Shown here piece by piece: positions 1 through 9,409 of a stretch of 64,000 nucleotides of DNA. The position numbers and the translations under genes were made by a program. Position 1 is the stretch's first letter. Each line of letters begins with the position of its first letter. Under the pieces are notes generated by a model. The model was not told the origin of the DNA and searched no databases. It worked only from the letters and a program-made list of their open reading frames with translations. Source of the stretch: Campylobacter corcagiensis (GTDB taxonomy: Bacteria; Campylobacterota; Campylobacteria; Campylobacterales; Campylobacteraceae); NCBI RefSeq assembly GCF_013201645.1, contig NZ_CP053842.1:744001-808000 (forward strand), in the 5' to 3' direction.

Positions 1-890
1 TGCGAACTTAATAGATAAAACCTTAAAGCCTCTCCTGGGACTAAATTTAAGGCATCTTTTATAAAAAAGCTATTATTTAAACTTTTACTCATCTTTTCAT
101 TATCAACTTGCACAAAACCATTATGCATCCAGTATTTTGAAAGGCTTTTGTGCTCGCTACATCTACACTGAGCAGCTTCATTTTCGTGGTGAGGAAATAA
201 CAGATCCATCCCACCAGCGTGGATATCTATAGCAAATTTATTATCACCTGAGTCAAGATGAGCTTTTATCATCGCAACGCACTCTGTATGCCAGCCAGGT
301 CTTCCTTTACCAAATGGACTTTCATACCAACTCTCATCAAATTTCCATAAAACAAAGTCTTTTGGATCTTTTTTAAACTCACTGCTTTTAACCCTTGCTA
401 AACTCTCATCATCAAAGCTTTTGCCGCTTAAACTAAGATAGTTTTCATCGCTACTTGTATCAAAGTAAACTCCATCATTTTCTATTATGTAAGCACTTTT
501 TTTATCAAGTAAATTTGATATATAGTTAGTTATGGCTTCTAAATTTTCAGTCGCTTTTGGTTCTAAATCTGGTCTTAAAACATTTAAAGCTTTCATATCA
601 TCTAAATATCTATCTATATAGTAGCTAGTAATTTCATCTAAGCTTTTGTTAGTCTCTTTCATTTTAGCCAAAATTTTATCATCAATGTCTGTGAAGTTTT
701 TTACAAATTTTACATCATATCCTAAAGACAGTAGCGTTCTTCTAAGCATATCAAAACTTATGGCACTTTTTGCATGCCCTAAATGTGCATCATCATAAAC
801 CGTTGGACCACAAACATAAATTCTTGCAACGCCAGTTTGAAGTGGCTTAAATTCAACCTTTTTTCTTAAAACACTATCAAATATAACCAT
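1..890 (-). CDS. cysS: Cysteinyl-tRNA synthetase, N-terminal part (runs off the left edge)
   Basis: Charges tRNA-Cys with cysteine in the cytoplasm. About 296 residues are visible from the ATG at 890. Near the N-terminus is the zinc/cysteine-binding CGPTVYD segment, followed by the class I HIGH-type motif [14 protein letters not shown] segment and the KMSKSLNN motif of the catalytic core follow. The tRNA-binding C-terminus lies outside the window. The gene overlaps the end of murJ by 14 bp, so the two are probably co-transcribed, murJ first. Identification from the family motifs is secure. Confidence 0.96.
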   Translation of the reverse strand, partial: MVIFDSVLRKKVEFKPLQTGVARIYVCGPTVYDDAHLGHAKSAISFDMLRRTLLSLGYDVKFVKNFTDIDDKILAKMKETNKSLDEITSYYIDRYLDDMKALNVLRPDLEPKATENLEAITNYISNLLDKKSAYIIENDGVYFDTSSDENYLSLSGKSFDDESLARVKSSEFKKDPKDFVLWKFDESWYESPFGKGRPGWHTECVAMIKAHLDSGDNKFAIDIHAGGMDLLFPHHENEAAQCRCSEHKSLSKYWMHNGFVQVDNEKMSKSLNNSFFIKDALNLVPGEALRFYLLSS

Positions 891-2304
891 TAATAAAATC
901 CTTAAAAACTAAAAGCACCAAAATTTCTACTAGGCAAATTCCTAAAATAAAGGCTATTTTTTTAGGGCGTATTATAGCTAAAAAATTATTAAAGCCAAAT
1001 TCCACTAAATTTCTCCAAAGTAGATAAAATCCTCCAAGTGAGCTAGCTAATGCTAAGCCTGCTGCTCCAAGTGGTTTAACAAGCACTGCACATAAAAGTA
1101 TGTTTAAAATAAGGCTTTGTATAGCTATTTTAGCGGCTATATTTTGCTTCATCTTAGCATATAAAAACAAAGAAAATAGCTTAGCTAAACCAAAAGGAAC
1201 AAGCCCTATCATAAACATAGAAAGGATAAAAGCTGAGTTTTTCGTATCGCTTCTTAAAAATTCACCACGCTCAAAAAGTAGCCATATAATCTCAAAATTT
1301 AAAATAATCCCACCAATAGCTGAAAAAAGAAGTAAAGCTAATAAAAAATGAAAGCCATTTGAGAGTAAATTTAGAGCATTTTTATCATCATTTGCTTTTA
1401 TGGCTTTTGAAATTTTAGGAAACATAGCAGTTGATAAAGCGATGGCAAAAAGAGCAAGTGGAAGCTGAAATATACGGTTTGTATAGTATAAATAACTTAT
1501 TGCCCCAGCTCCTAAAAAAGATGCAAACCAAGTCTCTATAAATGAGCTTATTTGCGTAGCTGATGAGCCAATTACACCGTGAAAGAAATTTTTATAAAAG
1601 CCTTTTGTTTTAGCATCTTTTTTTCGCCATAAAGCAATAAAGCCAAATTTTAAATATTTTAGCATTTTGGTGTAGTGTAGGGCGATGATATGAACTATAA
1701 ACTGAAGAACGCCACCAACAATAACTCCTATACTTAGGTATAAAACTGCACTCTCTTGAGTTTTACCTTGTGCTAAAACCAAAGAAAAAATCATTGCTAA
1801 ATTTAGAAGTGCTGTTGAAAATGCAGTTGTTGCAAAATGCCCTTTATACTGAAGCATAGACGCAAAAAGCGTTACTAAAAATATAAATGTTAAATACCAA
1901 AAATTTAGCCTTACGTATAAAGTAGCCATATTGATAGTTTTATCATCAAATCCAAGAGCTAAAAATTTAGTAAAAAGTGGCGTGAAAATATTAACAATTA
2001 GCGTTAAAAATAGTATAAAAAGGCTAAATCTTAGCAAAACCGAAGCACTAAAGCGGCTTTTTTTATTGCTTGATATAAAACCCGGCATAAAGGCTTGAGT
2101 AAAAGCCCCTTCACCAAAAAGGCGGCGAAAAAGATTAGGAAGTTTAAATGCTATAAAAAATATATCACTCCAAAGCCCAGCTCCAAGTACACTAGCGGTC
2201 ATAAGGTCTCTAATAAATCCAAGCACTCTTGAAACTAAAATTCCAATAGAGTTACTAAAAAATCCTTGTAAAAATTTAAATCTTTTCAGTTTATAGCCTT
2301 TCAT
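877..2304 (-). CDS. murJ: Lipid II flippase MurJ
   Basis: Integral inner-membrane protein of the MATE-like MviN/MurJ family, which flips the peptidoglycan precursor lipid II to the periplasmic face. It has 475 residues and about 12-14 hydrophobic segments. The N-terminal stretch with [19 protein letters not shown] and the [15 protein letters not shown] loop is the family signature. The ATG at 2304 directly precedes the signature. The 186 bp upstream is shared with the divergent feo operon and must hold promoters for both. Length is slightly short but complete for Campylobacter MurJ. Confidence 0.95.
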   Translation of the reverse strand: MKGYKLKRFKFLQGFFSNSIGILVSRVLGFIRDLMTASVLGAGLWSDIFFIAFKLPNLFRRLFGEGAFTQAFMPGFISSNKKSRFSASVLLRFSLFILFLTLIVNIFTPLFTKFLALGFDDKTINMATLYVRLNFWYLTFIFLVTLFASMLQYKGHFATTAFSTALLNLAMIFSLVLAQGKTQESAVLYLSIGVIVGGVLQFIVHIIALHYTKMLKYLKFGFIALWRKKDAKTKGFYKNFFHGVIGSSATQISSFIETWFASFLGAGAISYLYYTNRIFQLPLALFAIALSTAMFPKISKAIKANDDKNALNLLSNGFHFLLALLLFSAIGGIILNFEIIWLLFERGEFLRSDTKNSAFILSMFMIGLVPFGLAKLFSLFLYAKMKQNIAAKIAIQSLILNILLCAVLVKPLGAAGLALASSLGGFYLLWRNLVEFGFNNFLAIIRPKKIAFILGICLVEILVLLVFKDFINGYI

Positions 2305-2454
2305 AAAATTAAGTATTTTACTATAAATTTGCTTAAATACTAAAATTTTTTATGAGTAAAATATAAGATATTTTAATCAATACAGTTGAATTTAAGTTTT
2401 TGTTTATTTTATATTGTTTTAAGCTTTAAGATTATATAATTCAAAAATCAAATA

Positions 2455-2469
2455 TGATTATGGTTATCA
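2455..2469 (+). promoter_or_regulatory. Fur-box-like inverted repeat upstream of feoA
   Basis: TGATTATGGTTATCA is an imperfect inverted repeat with the TGAT..ATCA half-sites typical of Fur-family operators. It ends 21 bp before the feoA ATG. Control of feo by Fur is established in related bacteria; the site itself is inferred from sequence alone. Confidence 0.55.
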
Positions 2470-2490
2470 AAAGAAAGAGGTTATGAAATC

Positions 2491-2715
2491 ATGGGACTAG
2501 ATACTTGCGAAAGTGGAAAAAAATATAAAATTAAGAACATAAATGCTAGTGGAAAACTATTTTATAAGCTTTTAGATATGGGCTTTATAACAGGGGCGAC
2601 AATGGAAGTTATAAGAGAAGCACCTCTTTACGATCCGATGGAGCTAAAAATTCATAATTACTTAATAACCCTTAGAAAGAGTGAAGCAAACCTTATAGAG
2701 GTTGAAACTATATGA
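2491..2715 (+). CDS. feoA: Ferrous iron transport protein A
   Basis: Small cytosolic SH3-like protein (74 residues) that assists FeoB in ferrous iron import. It shows the family pattern MGFITGATMEVIREAPLYDPMELKIHNYLITLR. Its stop overlaps the feoB start as ATGA, which indicates translational coupling. The ATG at 2491 follows an AAAGAGG-type ribosome site. A Fur-box-like repeat lies just upstream, so iron repression is likely. Confidence 0.94.
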   Translation: MGLDTCESGKKYKIKNINASGKLFYKLLDMGFITGATMEVIREAPLYDPMELKIHNYLITLRKSEANLIEVETI

Positions 2716-5162
2716 ATGTCAAAATAGCCCTTGCGGGTCAGCCAAATTGTGGTAAATCAACTATATTTAGTATGCTTAGTGGCATTCGCCAACATATTGC
2801 AAACTATCCAGGCGTAACAGTTGATAAAAAATCAGGTTTTTTTAGCTATAAAGACTTAGATATTGAGATGGTGGATCTGCCTGGAACTTACTCATTTAGT
2901 TCATACTCGCTTGAAGAAAGAGTTGCTAAAGAATTTATACTAAAAGATAGTCCTGACATTATTTTAAATGTTGTAGATGCTTCAAATTTAAAGCGAAATT
3001 TATATCTTACATTTCAGCTTTTAGAGATGGCAAAACCAGTTATTGTTATACTTAATATGTGGGATGTTGCTAAAAGGCGCGGAATAGAAATAGATGCAAA
3101 TAAAATTTCATCCATGTTAAAATGCCCAGTTGTAGTAGCAAGTGGAGCAAAAAAAATAGGAAAAGATGAGATTTTAGAAGCTATTTTTAGTGTCTATAAT
3201 CAAAAACAAAACTATGAAGAGTTTAAGATAAACTATGAAGAGCTTGAACCTTTTATATATGAGTTAGAAAAAGATATAAAAACAAACTACGACATTAGTA
3301 AAAGATGGCTTGCTATAAAGGCTTTAGAAGGCGATAGTGTAGTTTATGAGCTTTTAGAAGATAAAAACAGAAATTTTAAAGAAAATTCAAAAAAACAGAT
3401 AGATAAATTTAAAAATATACATGGCTTTAATACCGAAAATTTTTTAGCATCTTTTAGGTATGACTCAGCCCAAATAGTAAGTGATAAATGCACAAAAGAG
3501 ACAAAAAAAGATAAAGAAACCCTAACTGATAAAATAGACAAAATAGTCCTAAACAGATGGCTATCGTTTCCGATACTTTTTCTTATAATAGTGGCGATCT
3601 ATCAGCTTGCTATTGTGTTTGGTTATCACCTTACTAATTATACTTGGCCTATATTAGCAACACTTAAGAATTTTGTTACTGATATACTTCCAGCTGCTGA
3701 TATAGCTCATGTTCCTATGCTAACTGATCTTGGAATTTGGCTAATAAATAGCTTAAATGCACTTTTAAACTATTTGCCGATATTTTTTATTCTGTTTGCT
3801 TTGATTGCTATTTTAGAAGATGTTGGCTATATGCCTAGAATGGCGTTTATTTTAGATAGAGTATTTAGAAAATTTGGACTTCACGGACAAAGCACACTGC
3901 CACTTGTTTTAGGCGGAGCTTTTGTTGGAGGGTGTGCAGTTCCTGGCGTAATGGCTACAAAAGGCATTGCTGATGATAGAGCTAGAATGGCTACTATTTT
4001 TACTGTTCCACTTATGAACTGTTTAGCTAAAGTACCATTTTATACACTACTTTTAGGGGCATTTTTTAAGGAGCATATGAGTTTAGTTATGTTTTATATA
4101 TCAACTATTACTATTTTTACTGCTTTAATAATTGCAAAAATTTTAACTATGACTCTTCTTAAAACAAGAGAAACCGCACCTTTTGTAATGGAGCTGCCAT
4201 CATATCACATGCCTACTTTTAAGGGTGTGATTTTTAGGGCTTGTGAAAGAGTTTGGGTTTATATTAAAAAGGTTTGTACTATCGTTTTAGCTGTTGCTAT
4301 AGTGCTTTTTGCTCTACTTCAATTTCCAGGAGTTAGTCATGATAAAAGAGCTGAGTTTGAAGCAGATGAACAAAAGATTTTAACAACTTTTGATAAGAAA
4401 ATTTCTAAAACAAAATACCATGAAAATTTTAAATCAAGACAGAGTGTATCAGAGCTTCTAAATTTTTATGACTCTTATAGAAGTAAAAAAATGGCTGGTA
4501 GCAAGAGCGTTGATGAAGATTTTAAAAACAAAGATGAGTTTTTATATAGCATAATTAGACCAGCTAGTGATGATAAGGATGCAAAACTTATAAATAGAGA
4601 GCTTAGAAATCTATCAAAAGGCAGAGATAGAATTTTAAGAGAGGAGAAAAATGTAAGAATTGAGACTTCACTGCTTGGTATGGCAGGTAGAGCTTTAGAG
4701 CCTATTAGTCAGTTTGCAGGTTTTGACTGGCGTATAAATGTAGCGTTTTTAAGCTCATTTGCTGCTAGAGAGTCTGCAGTAGCTACACTTGGAAGTATTT
4801 ATGAAACAGGAGCAAATGAAAATGCACAAAGAGCTGAAGAGATGATGGCTGAAAATAGTGGCTATACACCACTTCACGCAGCTGCTATTATCATCTTTAT
4901 GCTTTTAACTCCACCGTGTATTGCTACAATGGTGGTTGTAAAACTTCAAATGAATAGCTACAAATGGATGCTTTTATCGCTATTTGTGCCTTTTGCTTTA
5001 GCTCTTATAATGGCAGCTCTTGTCTTTAGTATAGGAAATGCTTTAAACCTTAGTGGTTTGGTTGCTATGAGTTGTTATTATATATTTATAGTCGCTACTG
5101 CTATAGTTTTAGGATTAATCCCAGAAAAGCGAATAAATTGGCAAGGTGGATTAAAAAATTAA
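2712..5162 (+). CDS. feoB: Ferrous iron transport GTPase/permease FeoB
   Basis: Imports Fe2+ across the inner membrane. The N-terminal G domain shows G1 GQPNCGKST (residues 9-17), G3 DLPG (55-58) and G4 NMWD (115-118). A helical spacer follows, then two Gate-type membrane modules; one contains LPLVLGGAFVGGCAVPGVMATKGI. At 816 residues it is slightly longer than typical FeoB. A hydrophilic, Lys/Glu-rich loop of about 100 residues lies between membrane segments in the second half. It forms an operon with feoA and the downstream periplasmic genes. Confidence 0.97.
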   Translation: MNVKIALAGQPNCGKSTIFSMLSGIRQHIANYPGVTVDKKSGFFSYKDLDIEMVDLPGTYSFSSYSLEERVAKEFILKDSPDIILNVVDASNLKRNLYLTFQLLEMAKPVIVILNMWDVAKRRGIEIDANKISSMLKCPVVVASGAKKIGKDEILEAIFSVYNQKQNYEEFKINYEELEPFIYELEKDIKTNYDISKRWLAIKALEGDSVVYELLEDKNRNFKENSKKQIDKFKNIHGFNTENFLASFRYDSAQIVSDKCTKETKKDKETLTDKIDKIVLNRWLSFPILFLIIVAIYQLAIVFGYHLTNYTWPILATLKNFVTDILPAADIAHVPMLTDLGIWLINSLNALLNYLPIFFILFALIAILEDVGYMPRMAFILDRVFRKFGLHGQSTLPLVLGGAFVGGCAVPGVMATKGIADDRARMATIFTVPLMNCLAKVPFYTLLLGAFFKEHMSLVMFYISTITIFTALIIAKILTMTLLKTRETAPFVMELPSYHMPTFKGVIFRACERVWVYIKKVCTIVLAVAIVLFALLQFPGVSHDKRAEFEADEQKILTTFDKKISKTKYHENFKSRQSVSELLNFYDSYRSKKMAGSKSVDEDFKNKDEFLYSIIRPASDDKDAKLINRELRNLSKGRDRILREEKNVRIETSLLGMAGRALEPISQFAGFDWRINVAFLSSFAARESAVATLGSIYETGANENAQRAEEMMAENSGYTPLHAAAIIIFMLLTPPCIATMVVVKLQMNSYKWMLLSLFVPFALALIMAALVFSIGNALNLSGLVAMSCYYIFIVATAIVLGLIPEKRINWQGGLKN

Positions 5163-5183
5163 ATCAAATTTAAGGAGAGAAAA

Positions 5184-5483
5184 ATGAAGAAAATTCTAAT
5201 TGTTTCAGCATTTGCTGTTAGTTCTATGTTTGCTCATACAGCTTTAATGAGTTGTTTTGATAATGGTGATAACACAATCACTTGCGAAGGTGGATTTAGC
5301 GATGGAAGTAGTGCAAAAGGTGTTAAATTTCATCTTTTACAAAATGGACAAAGCGTATTAGATGGAACTTTTAATGAAGATAGTGAGTTTACTTTTGATA
5401 AACCTGAGGGTGATTATGAAGCTCAGTTTGATGCAGGTGAAGGTCATAAAGTTACAGTAAAAAGTTCAGATATAGCTGAGTAA
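5184..5483 (+). CDS. Small periplasmic protein, NikL/carboxypeptidase-regulatory-like
   Basis: 99 residues with a clear signal peptide (MKKILIVSAFAVSSMFAHT). The rest is a short acidic domain with two Cys (SCFDNGDNTITCEGG) that looks like one beta-sandwich fold. It resembles NikL-type accessory proteins of nickel/cobalt ECF transporters, which occur beside NikK/DUF4198 proteins, as here. It sits 21 bp after feoB and 18 bp before the DUF4198 gene. In this setting a role in delivering metal to FeoB or sensing it is an inference; no catalytic motif is visible. Confidence 0.7.
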   Translation: MKKILIVSAFAVSSMFAHTALMSCFDNGDNTITCEGGFSDGSSAKGVKFHLLQNGQSVLDGTFNEDSEFTFDKPEGDYEAQFDAGEGHKVTVKSSDIAE

Positions 5484-5501
5484 ATTTAAAAAAGGATAGA
5501 T

Positions 5502-6320
5502 ATGAGAAAGATTATTATTTCAACAATCGCAGCTGCAGCAGTTGCAAGTTCAGCATTTGGTCACTTTCAAATGGTCTATACACCAGAAAGTGCTTTAGAA
5601 AAAGGAACAACAATTCCATTAAAAATTGTATTTAATCACCCTTTTGCAGATGAGCACACTATGGATATGGGACTTCAAGCAAATGGCAAGATTAAGCCAA
5701 TTGAGGAGTTTTTCGTAGTTCATAAAGAGGAAAAAACTGATCTTAAAAAAGATTTAAAAGAGATCACATTTAAAGGTAACTCAAACTCAGGTAAAGCGTA
5801 TGAAACCGAGTATAAAGCTAGAAAGATGGGTGATCATATCTTTGTAGCAGTTCCTGCTCCATATTATGAAAAAAATGAAGACGCTTACATTCAACAAATT
5901 ACAAAAATGATGGTAAATGTGGCGGGTGCTCCAACTGACTGGGACGCTGAGTTAGGGCTAAAAGCTGAGATCGTTCCTTTAACAAAACCATACTCTATTT
6001 GGGCTGGAAGCACATTTAGTGGCATTGTAAAAGGTGATGGAAAGCCAGTTCCTTTTGCTGAGATTGAAGTTGAGTATCTAAACTACGATGTTGATGTTAA
6101 AAACAACAAAATGGGCGAAAAAGCTCACTTTGAAGCACCTCAGGATAGCTTTGTAACTTTAACAATCAAAGCTGATGAAAATGGTAAATTTACTTTTGGA
6201 ATTCCAAAAGCAGGTTGGTGGGGCTTTGCAGCTTTGGGAGCTGGAAAAGCTGATAAATACGACGGCAAAGAGTTAAGCCAGGACGCTGTTATTTGGGTTC
6301 AAGCAAAAGAGATGAAATAA
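5502..6320 (+). CDS. DUF4198 periplasmic metal-associated protein (NikK-like)
   Basis: 272 residues with a signal peptide ending near AFG and a mature N-terminus starting HFQMVYTPE. An N-terminal His after cleavage is a typical metal-chelating feature of this family. Further His lie in NHPFADEHTMDM, and a C-terminal Trp-rich stretch (AGWWGFAAL) is characteristic of DUF4198. Family members accompany nickel/cobalt ECF transporters and some iron genes. Here it follows feoB and the NikL-like gene, so periplasmic iron binding is a reasonable guess. The metal is not shown by sequence. Confidence 0.8.
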   Translation: MRKIIISTIAAAAVASSAFGHFQMVYTPESALEKGTTIPLKIVFNHPFADEHTMDMGLQANGKIKPIEEFFVVHKEEKTDLKKDLKEITFKGNSNSGKAYETEYKARKMGDHIFVAVPAPYYEKNEDAYIQQITKMMVNVAGAPTDWDAELGLKAEIVPLTKPYSIWAGSTFSGIVKGDGKPVPFAEIEVEYLNYDVDVKNNKMGEKAHFEAPQDSFVTLTIKADENGKFTFGIPKAGWWGFAALGAGKADKYDGKELSQDAVIWVQAKEMK

Positions 6321-6322
6321 TC

Positions 6323-6342
6323 AAGGGGGCAAAAGCTCCCTT
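6323..6342 (+). terminator. Hairpin between the DUF4198 gene and the Cys-rich peptide gene
   Basis: AAGGGGGC and GCTCCCTT pair (one G-U) around an AAAA loop and run into TTTT. It can act as a weak terminator, lowering transcription into the downstream small gene and fur. Confidence 0.6.
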
Positions 6343-6356
6343 TTAAAGGATAAAAA

Positions 6357-6497
6357 ATGGAAATTTATGAAGCTTTAATTTTACTTGTTATTGCTGGTTT
6401 TGCTGGATTTTATATCTATAAAAAGACATTTAAAACAGGTGGATGTGGTTGTGGCAGAAAAGATTGCCCTTCTAAAAAACATCACATAGATAACTAA
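6357..6497 (+). CDS. FeoB-associated Cys-rich membrane peptide
   Basis: 46 residues. One N-terminal transmembrane helix (residues about 4-20) is followed by a basic segment with a CGCGRKDC cluster and a His-rich tail (KKHHIDN). This is the layout of the FeoB-associated Cys-rich membrane protein family, found next to feoB in many bacteria. It probably helps hand over or sense ferrous iron at the cytoplasmic face. The start follows an AAAGGA ribosome site; the stop is 4 bp before the fur-family start. Confidence 0.8.
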   Translation: MEIYEALILLVIAGFAGFYIYKKTFKTGGCGCGRKDCPSKKHHIDN

Positions 6498-6501
6498 AAT
6501 A

Positions 6502-6921
6502 ATGCATGAAATAATTTTTCAAAACATACTAGATCTTTTGCTTAAAAGTAAAAGTTTTACCCCAAAAGAAGGGGTTTTGAAAATTTTATTTTACAACAAA
6601 CACCTAAGCATAAAAGAGATAAGGAAAATTTATAGAGATATCTATAAAAAAAGTGTAAGTGTAAGTACTATATATCAAACACTAAATTTACTACAAAGCT
6701 ATGGTCTTTTAAAGACTATCCAATACTCAAATTTTAGTAAATACGAGATAGATATTTATCCAGATCACGACCATTTAGTTTGCACAAAATGTGGTAAAAT
6801 TGTAGAATTTAGAGACGATAGCTTTAATGAGCTTAGAAAAAAAGTAGAAAAAGAGTACTTCTTTGATGTAGAAGGATATATATTGTTGTTAGAAGGAATT
6901 TGTGAAAAATGCAAAAAATAG
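6502..6921 (+). CDS. Fur-family metal-responsive repressor
   Basis: 139 residues. An N-terminal winged helix (TIYQTLNLLQSYGLL as recognition helix) is followed by the metal-binding dimerisation domain. Putative ligands visible are H89 and H91 in DHDH, and paired cysteines C94/C97 and C134/C137 for a structural zinc. It could be Fur itself or a paralogue such as PerR; sequence alone does not decide. It is encoded between feo and the metal ATPase and overlaps the ATPase by 13 bp, so it probably regulates this block. Confidence 0.88.
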   Translation: MHEIIFQNILDLLLKSKSFTPKEGVLKILFYNKHLSIKEIRKIYRDIYKKSVSVSTIYQTLNLLQSYGLLKTIQYSNFSKYEIDIYPDHDHLVCTKCGKIVEFRDDSFNELRKKVEKEYFFDVEGYILLLEGICEKCKK

Positions 6922-9005
6922 TTATAAAATCAAACATAAAAAATAGACTTAGACTTAAATCAAAACTTTTTACACCGCAAAATTTTATAACTATTAAAGA
7001 GTCGTTGGTTGATAATATAATAAGTATAAGGTTAAACGAGCTCTGCTTTTCTATCATTATAACTTATGATGATAGAAAAGTAGATATAAAAACTATACTT
7101 GATAAAATTTACTCAGTAACTCCTTTGACATCAAAGGCTAAGATAGGTAAAGAAATTTGTTCATGTAAGCGTTGTGATATTATAAAACCAAATCCACAAA
7201 GCCTAAAAACTAAGATTAAAAAATTTACAGCCTTAAGTATAGTAGCTGTTTATGTTTTTGTAAAAGAGCATATCTTAGCTACTGCTTTTTCGCCTGTTTT
7301 TGGCTTAGGACTTACGGTGCTTAGTCTTTATATGGCAAAGCCTTTAATAGATGAAGCCATAAATGATATAAAAAATAGAAATTTTACTCTTGAGAGTTTT
7401 ATGGCATTTTCGCTTTTGCTTGCTATTTTTGGTGGTGAGATAACTGCTGCTTTTGAAGTTATTTATATATTAACAGGTTCAAGGCTTTTTGAGGAATATA
7501 CCGCAAATTTATCAAGAGCAGAGATAAAAAATCTTATTAAAATGGATGTAACAAAGCTCTATGTTTTAAGGGGTGATATAGAGATTGAGATAGATTTAGA
7601 AGATGTTAGAAGTGGTGATACTGCTGTTTTTGTAGGTGGGGAGAAAATTTGTGTTGATGGGGTTATTATAAAAGGTGAAGCTTTAATAAATGAAGCTTTG
7701 ATAAATGGTAGAAGCAGAAGCACTCTTAAAAAAAGTGGTGATAAAGTCTTTGCAAATACAACTATAGAACAAGGTAGAATTTTTGTAAAAGTAAATGCAG
7801 TAGGAAGCGAAACTTACATAGCAAGAGTTATAAGTGATGTTGAAAAATCTCTTAGCATTAAATCAAAAAGCGAAGTTATGGCTGATGTTTTAGCTAAAAA
7901 AGTTCTAAAAATAGGCTCAGCTATGACTGCTTTTACTCTTTTATTGACAAGATCTTTTACCAATGCATTTAGTGTTATGATAGTTATGAGTTGTCCGTGT
8001 GCTACTATTTTAGCGGCAAGTTCAGCTGTTAGCTCAGCTATTGCTTACGCTGCTAGAAATGGGATTTTGATAAAAGGTGGAGAATATTTAGAAAAGGTAA
8101 GTAGTGCTAGTGTTTTTTGCTTTGATAAAACAGGTACGCTAACTACAGGAAAACCAGTTGTAAAAGATTATAAAACCTTGATAGATGAGAGGGAATTTTT
8201 AGAAATTTTAGTAAATTTGGAGCATAAAAACACTCACCCAATTGCTAAAGCCATCACTAAATTTTGTAATGATAAAGGCATATTTGCTAACTCAAATTCA
8301 CACGCTAAAAACGAAGTAGGGCTGGGTGTTAGTTCTAATCATAACGGTAGCACATACCTGCTTGGAAATCATAAATTTATGATAAATAATGGTATAAAAG
8401 TAACTAAAAAAGAGAATAATGCCTACACAAACATATATTTAGCAAAAGATAGCAAACTAATCGGAAGCATAAGCCTAACTCACGATATTAGACCATATAG
8501 CCTAGAGATGCTAAAAGAGTTAAAAAATAGAGGTGTTAAAAAAATAGTCCTTTTAACAGGTGATGATGAACTAGTTTCAAAAGAATTTGCAAGTGGCTTT
8601 GAATTTGATGAAATTTATTATGATTTAATGCCAAATGAAAAAGCAGATATAGTTGAAAAACTCTCAAAGCACGCTAGCGTTGTGATGATAGGTGATGGAG
8701 TAAATGATACTTTAGCTATGAGTAAAGCTGATGTTAGTATATCTTTTGCAAGTGGTGGAAGTAAGGCAGCTGTTGAGGTTTCAAATATAGCTATAACTAA
8801 ATCAGACCCAAGAGATATCATAAAACTTTACGACATGAGTAAATTTACGCTAAAAATAGCTAATCAAAACTACCAAATAGGCACATCTACAAATATATTT
8901 GGTTCGTTTTTAGCTATGTTTGGTTTGATAGGTCCTGCTGGTGCTGGACTTATTCATTTAGTGCATACTTCAGCAATTTTACTTAACTCAAATAGAATTA
9001 AATGA
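6909..9005 (+). CDS. P1B-type metal-transporting ATPase with CPC motif
   Basis: 698-residue membrane pump. Motifs: CPC in the transport helix (C362-P363-C364), phosphorylation site D406KTGT, HP motif (H443-P444) and GDGVND (595-600). The N-terminus lacks a CxxC metal-binding domain. Instead it has an HMA-sized domain beginning with an NRLRLK segment (residues 12-17) and a CSCKRC cluster (84-89). CPC usually means Cu+ or Zn2+/Cd2+ transport, but the context (feo, Fur, a ferrosome-like cluster) suggests iron-linked work. The ATG at 6909 lies inside the fur end with an AAGGA site upstream. Confidence 0.88.
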   Translation: MQKIVIKSNIKNRLRLKSKLFTPQNFITIKESLVDNIISIRLNELCFSIIITYDDRKVDIKTILDKIYSVTPLTSKAKIGKEICSCKRCDIIKPNPQSLKTKIKKFTALSIVAVYVFVKEHILATAFSPVFGLGLTVLSLYMAKPLIDEAINDIKNRNFTLESFMAFSLLLAIFGGEITAAFEVIYILTGSRLFEEYTANLSRAEIKNLIKMDVTKLYVLRGDIEIEIDLEDVRSGDTAVFVGGEKICVDGVIIKGEALINEALINGRSRSTLKKSGDKVFANTTIEQGRIFVKVNAVGSETYIARVISDVEKSLSIKSKSEVMADVLAKKVLKIGSAMTAFTLLLTRSFTNAFSVMIVMSCPCATILAASSAVSSAIAYAARNGILIKGGEYLEKVSSASVFCFDKTGTLTTGKPVVKDYKTLIDEREFLEILVNLEHKNTHPIAKAITKFCNDKGIFANSNSHAKNEVGLGVSSNHNGSTYLLGNHKFMINNGIKVTKKENNAYTNIYLAKDSKLIGSISLTHDIRPYSLEMLKELKNRGVKKIVLLTGDDELVSKEFASGFEFDEIYYDLMPNEKADIVEKLSKHASVVMIGDGVNDTLAMSKADVSISFASGGSKAAVEVSNIAITKSDPRDIIKLYDMSKFTLKIANQNYQIGTSTNIFGSFLAMFGLIGPAGAGLIHLVHTSAILLNSNRIK

Positions 9006-9079
9006 TAGTGATTTTCAAATGATATTAAGTTTAAATTTAGCATAATTTTATCATAATTAAGCCAAATCAAAGGAACAAA

Positions 9080-9409
9080 ATGATCGTAACAAAAGAATTT
9101 TTAGTTAGTGTTTTATCTCACTTTAGGATAATCCACCACACTCATGGTCGCTTAAGACTAAGAGTCTCAAGTAAAATCAAAGATGAGTTTAAAGATACAG
9201 ATTTAAACATAAGCTTAGAGAAATTTGATGATATGGTAAACTCTCTTAATGGGGTTAAATCAGTTAAATTTAACAAAGTAATTGGCTCAATTACGATTGA
9301 GTATGACAAAGATGAGTTTAGTAAAAGCTTTTGGGAAAATATCATAATTAATAAAGATATAGATGATTTTGTTTCTATGATTAATGATAAAGTAAAGGAG
9401 GTGTTATGA
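9080..9409 (+). CDS. HMA-like domain protein with Arg-rich motif (FezC-like?)
   Basis: 109 residues, no signal peptide. It looks like one ferredoxin-like HMA fold in which the CxxC loop is replaced by HHTHGRLRLR (residues 19-28). The strand DDMVNSLNGVKSVKFNKVIGSITIEYD matches the second half of HMA domains. Arg-rich HMA-like proteins accompany P1B-ATPases in ferrosome (fez) clusters, and the ATPases on both sides carry the same motif. It overlaps the next gene by 4 bp. The function, perhaps scaffolding or metal hand-over to the ATPases, is inferred. Confidence 0.65.
   Translation: MIVTKEFLVSVLSHFRIIHHTHGRLRLRVSSKIKDEFKDTDLNISLEKFDDMVNSLNGVKSVKFNKVIGSITIEYDKDEFSKSFWENIIINKDIDDFVSMINDKVKEVL

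Noticed and set aside
9006-9079. Fur box between the first ATPase and the HMA-like gene
   Set aside because: AATGATA and TATCATAATT half-sites exist but lie 26 bp apart, too far for one Fur site.
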